A stretch of 6,047 bases of DNA, taken from positions 1 to 6,047 of the forward strand of contig JABDQB010000084.1 in assembly GCA_013042495.1 (NCBI GenBank), in the 5' to 3' direction. Shown one piece after another: positions 1 through 6,047 of this stretch. This DNA is from Gemmatimonadota bacterium. Lineage in GTDB: Bacteria > Gemmatimonadota > Gemmatimonadetes > Palauibacterales > Palauibacteraceae. Positions within the stretch are counted from its first letter, which is position 1, and the number at the start of each line of letters is the position of its first letter. The notes beneath the pieces were generated by a model. The model did no database searches and was not told the DNA's origin. It saw only the letters and a list, made by a program, of their open reading frames with translations. The translations under genes and the position numbers were made by a program.

Positions 1-3000
1 GGCCTGGGTGCGAACGCCTACTCGATCATCGAGGCGAGGATGATCGACGCCATCCTGTCTGACCGGGCGGAAGAGAGGCGCGCCCTGTTCGAGGAAGCGG
101 CGGAGGTCGGCCGATACAAAGACCGCCGCCGCACGGCCCTCCGAAGGCTGGACCAGGCCGAGCACGACCTGGATCGATTGGAAGACGTTCTGGGGGAGGT
201 TCGTAGCAAGGTCAGATCGCTGGGTCGCCAGCGCGGCAGGGCGCGCAAGTACGAGGATTTGAAGGAACGCAGGCTGCAGCTCGAAGTGGCCGTGGCGGAC
301 GTTCGTCTCCAGGACATGGAGTCTCGCCTGCGGGAGGCGGAGACCGGGTTGCAGGTATTGAAGCGGCGCCAACCCGAGCAGGAGGCTCACCTCCGCCAGC
401 GTGAGACGGAGGCGGAGAACCTCCGCCTGCATCTCGTGGAAGGGGAGCGGGGACGCTCGGAAGTGGCGGGAGAGCTGGAGCATACGCGCGAGCGGGCCGA
501 GGGGCTGGAGCGCGACCGGCTGCTCGCGTTGGAAAGGGTGTCGACCGCCGAGGCGCGGATCCGGGCCATCACCGTGGACCTGGAGGGTGTGCACGCGCGC
601 AGGGGTGAGTTGGACCAGAACGTGGCCGACCTCGAGGCCGAGATCGGAAGAGCAAGGGCGGAATTGACGGCCAGTGCGGATGGGATGGAAGCACTCGAAG
701 CGGCCGTCGAGGATCTGCGTGCGGGCAGGCAGGCCGTCGAAGGTCGCGAGCAGGAGGCGCTCGCGGCATTGGCCCAGGTGATTCGGGAGGCGGGCGCCCT
801 GGAGGCCGAAGGGGAGGCCGTTCGCGAGCGAACCCGGGAGTGGGAACGTGAGCTGGAGCGCCGCACCGAACAAATCGAGGGATTGCAGGGGACGGTCGGC
901 GAGTCGATGGGGCGAATGGCCGAGCTGGAGGAAGCCCACGAACGGGCCGCTGCGCATCACACGGCCCTCGAGAGCAAGGTCGCCGAGGCTCGTGTCGCCG
1001 ATCGCGATCTTCGCGAGCAGCTGCGGCGCGCGCGTGACCTCGTGGGCGCCCTCGAGAGTGAAGTCTCGTCCACCGGTGCCGTGGCTTCGGGTCTGGCTTC
1101 CATGCTGGCGGAGGGCAAGGATCTACCGCCCGCGGTAGCGGATCTCTTGGCCGAAATGGGGACTGAAGAGGGTGTTCTCGGTGTTCTGGCCGACGCGCTG
1201 GAGGCGCCTCGCGATCTGCGAACCGCGGTGGAATCGCATATCGGTCCCCTTCTGAGCGCCGTGCTCGTGCGGGACTGGAAGACCGTGCGGGTGGTTCGCG
1301 ACTGGCTGGGGGGGCGTGATGGCGAGGAAGGCGTCGTTCTGCTTCCGGTCGATCCGGGACCTCGTCGTGCCAGCGGCGAACCCCTGTCGGGACTGGCGCA
1401 GCGAGTGGCCCTGACCGGCCCGGGGAAGGCGTGGGCGCTGTTTCTTCTGGGTGAGGTAGAGGTCGGTGCCGACGATCATCTCGGGCCGCGCGAGGGAGCG
1501 TGGGTGACTGCGGACGGCTCCGGCCAGGACGAGCGCGGGGTCGTGAGGCTTGGGCGCCCGACCGCCGGCGCCGGCGCCCTGCGCCGTCGCGGCGAGCTCG
1601 TGGAGCTCGAGGCGCGTCTGAAAGCGGTGCGTTTGGAGCTTGCCGCGGCGAGGGAGGCCGCGTTGAGCACCGAGAGCGAAGCGGCGAAGGCTGGGCAGGA
1701 ATTGGCACGGCTGGAACGGGATCTGGCGGAAGCCACCGTGTCGAGCCGCAACGCCGAGGCCGAGCGCGACACCGTCGCAGGCCGTTTGGACCGAGCACGC
1801 CTGGCGGTCGAGGAAGTGGGAGCTCGTGTGACCGAACTGGAGGGCCTGCTTGCATCGGCGAATCGGAGCGATCCCGGCGATGACGAGCGACGCTCCGCAC
1901 TCGAGACCCGGCGGGTTCAGGCCGAGGATGTGCTGGCCCGCGAAAGGGCAGGGCACATGTCAGCCACCGCCGAGTGGGAGCGTGAGAACTCGGTACTTCA
2001 AGAGCTGCGCCTGGAGCTGACTCGCCGAGAGGCAGCCGTGGGGGCGCTCCTCGAAAGGCAGGCCCGAGCTCGCGAGGCTATCGAAGAGCTTGCCCGCCGG
2101 GCGGACGGTCTTGCGAAGGATCTCGAGGAGCAGGAGCAGACCATAGAGGGCAGTCGCGCGGCGATCGCGAGCGGCGAGGAAGAGCTGGTCGGTCTCCTGG
2201 AGCGCCGAAGCGAGCTCTCGGTTCGGGTTCGAGAGGCGCAGGAGGGCCTGGACGAGCGCCGGGCGGAACTTGAAGAACGGGAGACGGCGCTGCGGACCGA
2301 ACGCCAATCGGAGCGGGAATCCGCGGAGCAGAGGCACGCACTCGAACTCGATGTGGCGCAGCTGCGCGGAAACCGGGCCAACGTCCGGGAGCGCCTGGAA
2401 GCGGAGTGGGAGAGTACCTTCGAGGAACTGCGGAGCCGGGTGGAGCAGCCGGAGGAAGGGGTGGCGGAGGATTGGGCGCATGAGCTGGAGAATATCCGTA
2501 CCCGGCTCGCCGGTATCGGTCCGGTCAACCTGCTGGCGGCGCAGGAGTTCGAAGAGGAGAAGGAACGCCTGGACTTTCTCGAGGCTCAGAAAGGAGACCT
2601 GGAGAAGGCGCGGGCGGATCTGCACGACTCGATTCGCCGCATCAACGAGTCGGCCTCGACGGCTTTCAGCCGTGTCTTCAGCGAAGTGCGTGAGAATTTC
2701 CACCGAATCTTCCGGACCCTCTTCGAAGGGGGCGACGCCGACGTCTGGTTGGAAGATCCGGACGATCCCCTGGACTCTCCGATCGAGATTTCGGCCAGCC
2801 CACGCGGCAAGAAGACGCAGCGAATACACCTCCTTTCCGGTGGAGAGCGGGCTCTCACGGCGCTCGCGCTTCTCTTCGCGATATACTTGGCCAAACCCAG
2901 TCCGTTCTGCGTGATGGACGAGGTGGATGCGCCGCTCGACGAAACCAACATCGGCCGGTTCACGGCCATGCTCGAACGGTTCAAGGGTGATACGCAGTTC

Positions 3001-3132
3001 GTCGTGATCACACACAACGCGCGCACCATCGAGGCAGCGGACTGGATCTACGGTGTCACGATGCAGGAACTGGGCGTGAGCAAGATCGTGAGCGTGGAGA
3101 TCCAGGACCTGCCGCGCGGCCAGGTAGCCTGA
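1..3132 (+). CDS. smc: Chromosome partition protein SMC, 3' part (5' end outside window)
   Basis: SMC is the ATPase of the bacterial condensin-like complex SMC-ScpA-ScpB, which organises and helps segregate the nucleoid. The reading frame is open from base 1, so the gene starts upstream. The window holds 1043 residues and lacks the N-terminal Walker A part (about 140 residues by comparison with B. subtilis SMC). Numbering from the first codon, residues 1-40 contain the family block AYSIIEARMIDAIL...RALFEEAAEV. Residues about 40-385 form a Glu/Arg-rich coiled-coil arm. A hinge follows at about 391-520 (begins GVLGVLADALE, ends before RRRGELVELEARL). A second coiled coil runs to about 870. The C-terminal ATPase half has the signature LSGGERA from 945, Walker B CVMDEVD with D973 and E974, and the H-loop histidine H1005 in VITHNA. 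The end, YGVTMQELGVSKIVSVEI, is typical of SMC. There is no frameshift. The Met at 40 is internal, not the start. Identity is secure. Confidence 0.97.
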   Translation, partial: GLGANAYSIIEARMIDAILSDRAEERRALFEEAAEVGRYKDRRRTALRRLDQAEHDLDRLEDVLGEVRSKVRSLGRQRGRARKYEDLKERRLQLEVAVADVRLQDMESRLREAETGLQVLKRRQPEQEAHLRQRETEAENLRLHLVEGERGRSEVAGELEHTRERAEGLERDRLLALERVSTAEARIRAITVDLEGVHARRGELDQNVADLEAEIGRARAELTASADGMEALEAAVEDLRAGRQAVEGREQEALAALAQVIREAGALEAEGEAVRERTREWERELERRTEQIEGLQGTVGESMGRMAELEEAHERAAAHHTALESKVAEARVADRDLREQLRRARDLVGALESEVSSTGAVASGLASMLAEGKDLPPAVADLLAEMGTEEGVLGVLADALEAPRDLRTAVESHIGPLLSAVLVRDWKTVRVVRDWLGGRDGEEGVVLLPVDPGPRRASGEPLSGLAQRVALTGPGKAWALFLLGEVEVGADDHLGPREGAWVTADGSGQDERGVVRLGRPTAGAGALRRRGELVELEARLKAVRLELAAAREAALSTESEAAKAGQELARLERDLAEATVSSRNAEAERDTVAGRLDRARLAVEEVGARVTELEGLLASANRSDPGDDERRSALETRRVQAEDVLARERAGHMSATAEWERENSVLQELRLELTRREAAVGALLERQARAREAIEELARRADGLAKDLEEQEQTIEGSRAAIASGEEELVGLLERRSELSVRVREAQEGLDERRAELEERETALRTERQSERESAEQRHALELDVAQLRGNRANVRERLEAEWESTFEELRSRVEQPEEGVAEDWAHELENIRTRLAGIGPVNLLAAQEFEEEKERLDFLEAQKGDLEKARADLHDSIRRINESASTAFSRVFSEVRENFHRIFRTLFEGGDADVWLEDPDDPLDSPIEISASPRGKKTQRIHLLSGGERALTALALLFAIYLAKPSPFCVMDEVDAPLDETNIGRFTAMLERFKGDTQFVVITHNARTIEAADWIYGVTMQELGVSKIVSVEIQDLPRGQVA

Positions 3133-3133
3133 A

Positions 3134-3140
3134 GTGAGGA
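3134..3140 (+). promoter_or_regulatory. Shine-Dalgarno site for the MBL-fold hydrolase gene
   Basis: The 15 nt between the smc stop (TGA, 3130-3132) and the next start contain GTGAGGA. Its GAGG core (3136-3139) lies 8 nt before the GTG at 3148. This supports GTG 3148 as the true start and suggests that smc and the hydrolase gene are read from one transcript. Confidence 0.6.
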
Positions 3141-3147
3141 TCCTGAC

Positions 3148-3915
3148 GTGCGCTTGACCGTCGTCGGGTGCGGCACGGTGGTGCCAGAGCCTGATCGCGG
3201 TTGTTCGGCGTATTTCCTGGAGCGAGGTAAGACACGAGCGCTCGTCGACTGCGGTCCGGGAGCCGTGCAGGCGATGGCCAGACTGGGGCTTCCCTGGGAC
3301 CATCTCTCGCACCTGTTCCTGACCCACTTCCATTCGGATCACGTCGGAGCCCTTCCCGGCCTCTTCTTCGCGTTTCGCCACGGCATTCAACCGCCGCGCA
3401 CTTCGATGCCGCTGGAAGTATGGGGACCACCGGGCACCCGGGCTTTGTTCGACGGCCTCGCCGCCGTCCTCGGGGAGTTCTTCATCGATCCGGGATTTCC
3501 CGTGTCGATTCGGGAGATCGTGGCGGGGACGGAGGTCGTTGCAGGCGACCTGGTCGTCACAAGCCACGATGTGCCTCATACCCCCGAGAGCGTGGCTCTT
3601 CGCATTGCATCGGCCACCGGCGCGGCGCTGGTCTATACGGGTGACACGGGTCCGGACGAGAGCCTCGCGGAATTCTGCCGGAACGTCGATCTGCTTCTCG
3701 CCGAGTGTTCTCTGCCGGACGACAGGGTCGGCGACAACCACCTCTCTCCCTCCAGGTTGGCCCGAATGGCCCGCCGGTCCGGGGCGCGCCGCGTGGTGGC
3801 GACGCACGTGTACCCGCAGTTCCGCCACGCCGTTGACGTGGCGTCCCTCATCTCCGAGGCCGGCTATGCCGGGCCCGTGGAGTTGGCGAGCGAGGGCCTC
3901 ACGATCGACCTGTAG
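3148..3915 (+). CDS. MBL-fold metallo-hydrolase, ribonuclease Z-like
   Basis: This 255-residue protein has a complete metallo-beta-lactamase fold metal site. Motif II is THFHSDHVG, with H60, H62, D64 and H65. H144 is in VPHTPES, D166 is in YTGDTG, and H220 is in VVATHVYP. H198 in NHLSPSRLA matches the position where RNase Z-like proteins carry a conserved His before a helix. The N-terminus (RLTVVGCGTVVP...GCSAYFLE) followed by LVDCGPGA is the usual opening of the RNase Z/arylsulfatase-like branch, whose best known members mature tRNA 3' ends. No signal peptide is visible, so it is probably cytoplasmic. It is shorter than typical RNase Z (about 300 residues), and I do not see a clear long exosite arm. 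tRNA processing is therefore possible but not shown, and another phosphodiesterase or hydrolase role is equally open. The GTG start is supported by the GAGG site upstream and by the fold beginning at residue 2. It lies 15 nt after smc, probably cotranscribed. Confidence 0.93.
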   Translation: MRLTVVGCGTVVPEPDRGCSAYFLERGKTRALVDCGPGAVQAMARLGLPWDHLSHLFLTHFHSDHVGALPGLFFAFRHGIQPPRTSMPLEVWGPPGTRALFDGLAAVLGEFFIDPGFPVSIREIVAGTEVVAGDLVVTSHDVPHTPESVALRIASATGAALVYTGDTGPDESLAEFCRNVDLLLAECSLPDDRVGDNHLSPSRLARMARRSGARRVVATHVYPQFRHAVDVASLISEAGYAGPVELASEGLTIDL

Positions 3916-3981
3916 TCCGCGACGTCATGCCTCTCGCATCGAGCATCCTCACCCATCCGAACGTTGATCACCGGTTGATAC

Positions 3982-4419
3982 GTGCTGCCTACCGTTGCGG
4001 GTCACTTCGACCGAAACGGAGTCCGATTGGTCGCCCAGAGAGCCGGTCCGCCGTCAGATAACGAAGCACTGGGACGCCGTGGAGAAGACCTGGCTGCCCG
4101 GTTGCTGCGAGGGGCGGGATACAGAATCCTTTCGAGAAACTGGCGTGCGGGACGATACGAACTCGACCTCGTGGGAGCGCTCGGTGACGAAGTCGTGTTC
4201 GTCGAGGTCAAGACACGCCGACCGGGTCCGCAGTGCGCTTCCGAAGCAGTCACCCCCTTGCAGCGCCTGAACATCAGGAGGGCTGCCGCCGCGTGGATGC
4301 GAGCGCACCCCCGCGTTGGCCGTTCGTTCCGATTCGATCTGGTCGCCGTGACGTGGCCGAGGCGCGGCGGGCCGCGGGTCGAGTACATCCCGGGAGCGTT
4401 CGACGCGCACGGTCCGTGA
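3982..4419 (+). CDS. YraN family (UPF0102) nuclease-fold protein
   Basis: The protein has 145 residues from GTG 3982. The family pattern is clear: LGRRGEDLAARLL (30-42), then AGYRILSRNWR, then YELDLV with E60 and D62, then VFVEVKTRR with E75 and K77. These give the acidic and lysine positions of a restriction-endonuclease-like (PD-(D/E)XK) core. The C-terminal half has RFDLVAV and ends near YIPGAFDAHGP, as in other members. YraN proteins are widespread, and their substrate and physiological role remain poorly defined; a nucleic-acid role is inferred from the fold. The start is uncertain. An in-frame TGA at 3976-3978 rules out anything longer. GTG 3982 has no convincing ribosome site, whereas TTG 4027 has GGAG five nt upstream and gives 130 residues, close to the usual family length of about 120. 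The 66 nt between the hydrolase gene and GTG 3982 show no clear promoter or terminator. Confidence 0.92.
   Translation: MLPTVAGHFDRNGVRLVAQRAGPPSDNEALGRRGEDLAARLLRGAGYRILSRNWRAGRYELDLVGALGDEVVFVEVKTRRPGPQCASEAVTPLQRLNIRRAAAAWMRAHPRVGRSFRFDLVAVTWPRRGGPRVEYIPGAFDAHGP
4018..4021 (+). promoter_or_regulatory. Candidate ribosome binding site for an internal yraN start (TTG 4027)
   Basis: GGAG at 4018-4021 is followed by five nt and then an in-frame TTG at 4027. The residues before this codon (1-15 of the longer version) show no family conservation that I can recognise, and nothing like a Shine-Dalgarno site precedes GTG 3982. A four-base match can occur by chance, so this is only a moderate argument for the shorter protein. 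Confidence 0.4.
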
Positions 4420-4459
4420 CTCATCTTCGCCGGGGTCGCCGGAGGCGGCGCGACCGTCG

Positions 4460-4488
4460 TTGCCTCGGAAGCAGGGGACCGATACCTT
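4460..4488 (+). promoter_or_regulatory. Candidate sigma70-type promoter for the SRP RNA
   Basis: TTGCCT (4460-4465; 4 of 6 against TTGACA) and TACCTT (4483-4488; the conserved T, A and final T of TATAAT) are separated by 17 bp. Transcription would be expected to begin near 4495, at the base of the long SRP RNA helix. The match is modest and was judged by eye. An alternative fold uses 4467-4475 as part of the RNA, which would exclude this promoter. Confidence 0.4.
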
Positions 4489-4594
4489 CGCACCGCCCCA
4501 GGCCCGTGGGGCTGGAGCGCGTGAACCCCGTCAGGACCGTGAAGGTAGCAGCGGTAAGCGTGTGAAGGTCGCCACGGTTCGCCTGGGGTGTGCG
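4489..4594 (+). ncRNA. ffs: Bacterial small signal recognition particle RNA (4.5S type)
   Basis: SRP RNA binds Ffh and, through its apical loop, helps the receptor FtsY dock during co-translational targeting to the membrane. The diagnostic core is GTCAGG (4530-4535), an ACC/GGU stem (4536-4538 with 4544-4546), and AGCAGCGGTAA (4547-4557). These form the Ffh-binding internal loop, with CCG (4528-4530) pairing CGG (4552-4554). The rod is closed by CCGTGG (4504-4509) with CCACGG (4572-4577). Next is CCCCAGGC (4496-4503) with GCCTGGGG (4581-4588), with UUC bulged, then CGCAC (4489-4493) with GTGCG (4590-4594). There is no Alu domain, so this is the short form. The ends are uncertain by about 10 nt: promoter position suggests a start near 4495, while extra outer pairing could extend it to 4467-4605. 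The apical loop reads GUGAA, five bases instead of the usual four. Location just upstream of dnaX is a common bacterial arrangement. Confidence 0.93.
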
Positions 4595-4633
4595 TGCCTG
4601 CCTCCTCCAGAGTCCTGAACTCGCTCTTTCCGC

Positions 4634-4662
4634 TTTCGACTCCGCCTCGGGCGCGGTAGCTT
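4634..4662 (+). promoter_or_regulatory. Candidate dnaX promoter placed for a leaderless transcript
   Basis: TTTCGA (4634-4639) and TAGCTT (4657-4662) are 17 bp apart. The -10 fits the TANNNT form often seen in GC-rich bacteria, and its last T is seven nt before the dnaX ATG at 4670. Initiation would therefore fall at or next to the A of the ATG. No Shine-Dalgarno sequence is visible in the preceding bases (GGCCCCC directly abuts the ATG), which agrees with a leaderless mRNA. The -35 match is weak, 3 of 6. Confidence 0.4.
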
Positions 4663-4669
4663 GGCCCCC

Positions 4670-6047
4670 ATGTATCGAACAGCGCTGGCCCGAACCCACC
4701 GACCCCGACGGTTCGCCGATCTCGTCGGACAGGATCACGTCGCCTCGACGCTTCGTGTTGCCGTCGAAACGGGACGGGCCGCGCACGCCTACCTGTTCTG
4801 TGGGCCGAGAGGAATCGGAAAGACGACGGCCGCACGTGTCCTGGCGATGGCATTGAATTGCGCGGATCGGGCGGACGGTGAGCCCTGTGGTTCGTGCGAA
4901 TCCTGTACCAGCATCTGGTCGGGAAGGACATCACTGGACGTGGTCGAGATCGATGCTGCCAGTAATCGCGGTGTCGACGACGCCCGCGACCTTCGAGAGC
5001 GAGCGATGTACGCGCCGTCGGACGAGAAGCGTTACAAGGTCTACATCATCGATGAGGCCCACATGCTCACGCGGGAAGCGTGGAACGCTCTCTTGAAAAT
5101 CCTGGAGGAGCCACCTCCCCGCGTCATCTTCGTGTTCGCGACGACCGAGCCGCAGAAGATCAGACAGAGCGCCTCTCCGGTAATGTCGCGGGTCCAGCGC
5201 TTCGATTTCCGCCGCGTCTCGGTTTCCGACCTGGTGTCCAGGCTTGCCCGGGTACTGGAACTGGAGGGCGTGGCGGCTGACGAGGACGCGCTTCTGCCCA
5301 TTGCTCGCCGGGCGGAGGGCGGAGTGCGCGACGCCCTTTCCCTGTTGGACCAGGTGCTCTCGTTCAGCGGTGACCAGGTCTCCACCGAAGACGTGCGGAA
5401 GATGCTCGGCCTGGTGGAGGAGGAGCGCTTCCTCGAGTTGCTCGAGATCGTGCACGCGGGAGACCGGGCGGCGGTTTTTCCCTTCGTACAGGCGCTCCTG
5501 GACGAAGGCTACGATCTTGCTGAATTCGTGCAGGGTCTCGGAGATACGTTGAGGGCCGTTCTCGCACTCAGTCTTGATCCGGAGAGCGACGCAACGGAGT
5601 TGAGCGCGGAAGCCCGGGTTTCGCTCGCCGCGATCAGCCAGCGTTTCAGCGCGGAAGATCTGCTCCGACTCCTGGTAGCGACGGCCGATTTCGAGTCTGC
5701 CGGTCGCTTCCGGCGGAGCGCTCAGCCGCGGATCCAGGTTGAGGTTCTGCTTCTCCGGCTCGCGAGCCTGGAGAGCAGCGTGGAATTCGCCGACCTGCTC
5801 CAGATGCTCGGCGACGCGGGTGCGTCTGCGGTGCCCGTCGGGCACCGGTCGCCTCCGGTCCCGAAGGATCCCGCGCCTCGCAAGTCGAAGGTGACGCGAA
5901 GCCCGGCTCCCCGGGCAACGCCCGCTGACGCCGAGCTTCCCGCTCTCGAATCGGAGCCCGAACCGACATCTTCGAACGCCGACGAAGTGGCCGGCGTGAG
6001 GCCCGCAGATGAGGGGCATATGGACGTTCGCCAGGCCTGGGCGGAAG
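4670..6047 (+). CDS. dnaX: DNA polymerase III subunit gamma/tau, 5' part (3' end outside window)
   Basis: DnaX is the ATPase motor of the clamp loader that places the beta sliding clamp on primed DNA at the replication fork. The frame is open to the window edge, giving 459 codons. The ATG at 4670 matches the family start (ALARTHRPRRFADLVGQ). Domain I has Walker A GPRGIGKT (45-52), a zinc-binding set C64, C73, C76 and C79, and Walker B VYIIDEAH (124-131). Sensor 1 is TTEPQKI (158-164), the arginine finger is R174 in SRV, and sensor 2 is GGVRDALSLLDQ (217-228). The collar domain III follows to about residue 370. From about 383 comes a Pro/Ala/Ser/Glu-rich linker (for example RSPAPRATPADAELP). 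A new domain begins at the end (MDVRQAWAE), probably the tau-specific part. No A-rich slippery sequence for a gamma/tau frameshift is seen in the portion present. Odd points are three extra residues before the SRV motif and Val where SRC is usual. The SRP RNA lies 75 nt upstream. Confidence 0.97.
   Translation, partial: MYRTALARTHRPRRFADLVGQDHVASTLRVAVETGRAAHAYLFCGPRGIGKTTAARVLAMALNCADRADGEPCGSCESCTSIWSGRTSLDVVEIDAASNRGVDDARDLRERAMYAPSDEKRYKVYIIDEAHMLTREAWNALLKILEEPPPRVIFVFATTEPQKIRQSASPVMSRVQRFDFRRVSVSDLVSRLARVLELEGVAADEDALLPIARRAEGGVRDALSLLDQVLSFSGDQVSTEDVRKMLGLVEEERFLELLEIVHAGDRAAVFPFVQALLDEGYDLAEFVQGLGDTLRAVLALSLDPESDATELSAEARVSLAAISQRFSAEDLLRLLVATADFESAGRFRRSAQPRIQVEVLLLRLASLESSVEFADLLQMLGDAGASAVPVGHRSPPVPKDPAPRKSKVTRSPAPRATPADAELPALESEPEPTSSNADEVAGVRPADEGHMDVRQAWAE

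Noticed and set aside
569..1900. 443-codon Pro/Arg-rich open frame on the - strand inside smc
   Set aside because: Low-complexity composition typical of a shadow frame, and fully overlapped by the SMC coiled coil and hinge.
1960..3828. 622-codon open frame on the - strand across the smc 3' end and the hydrolase gene
   Set aside because: It lies opposite two confidently identified + strand genes, its translation has no recognisable domain and is Arg/His rich, and long antisense frames are expected in GC-rich DNA with strong codon bias.
3963..3979. Direct repeat GTTGAT with 11 bp period before yraN, possible operator or promoter
   Set aside because: Two six-base copies are too little evidence. 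No -10 element at proper distance follows TTGATC or TTGATA, and no regulator is encoded nearby.
4610..4629. Possible terminator after the SRP RNA (GAGT, five-base loop, ACTC, then CTCTTT)
   Set aside because: Only a four-pair stem with a short mixed pyrimidine tail, too weak to call an intrinsic terminator.
4002..4934. 310-codon - strand frame covering yraN, the SRP RNA and the dnaX start
   Set aside because: It crosses a structured RNA gene and two conserved coding regions, and its product is compositionally biased with no recognisable domain.
4931..6019. 362-codon open frame on the - strand opposite dnaX
   Set aside because: DnaX motifs run continuously on the + strand through the same bases, and the antisense product shows no family resemblance.
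5816..6047. Programmed frameshift site in dnaX producing gamma
   Set aside because: No A-rich slippery heptamer is visible in the linker portion present. A site further downstream cannot be excluded because the gene is cut.

Overview
This is a 6 kb stretch of GC-rich bacterial chromosome. All recognisable genes lie on the + strand and are core housekeeping genes. The order is: 3' part of smc (1-3132), a metallo-beta-lactamase-fold hydrolase (3148-3915), a YraN/UPF0102 family gene (3982-4419), a small bacterial signal recognition particle RNA (about 4489-4594), and the 5' part of dnaX (4670 to the window end). The first and last genes are cut by the window edges. I see no mobile element, CRISPR array, tRNA, rRNA or sign of recent transfer.

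Taxonomy: high G+C, GTG starts and near-solid + strand coding are all compatible with several phyla. The SMC wording just after its N-terminal ATPase half (IIEARMIDAIL, then LFEEAAEVGRYKDRRR) and the ffs-dnaX adjacency remind me of Gemmatimonadota or a related lineage. That is recollection, not a search, and I hold it at low confidence.

Region by region: smc ends 15 nt before the hydrolase GTG, and a Shine-Dalgarno-like sequence sits in the gap, so these two genes probably share a transcript. After the hydrolase there are 66 nt (or 111 nt, depending on the yraN start) with no clear signal. Positions 4420-4669 hold no protein gene. They contain the SRP RNA, a candidate promoter just before it, and a candidate promoter just before dnaX. 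The dnaX promoter is so close to the ATG that the dnaX message may be leaderless.

Functionally the window joins chromosome organisation (SMC), a putative nucleic-acid-processing hydrolase, a nuclease-fold protein (YraN), co-translational protein targeting (SRP RNA) and the replicative clamp loader (DnaX). No new multi-gene system is evident. The most interesting detail is in the SRP RNA: its normally invariant GNRA/GGAA tetraloop reads as a five-base loop, GUGAA, closed by a compensated ACC/GGU stem. This fits a GNR(N)A pentaloop.
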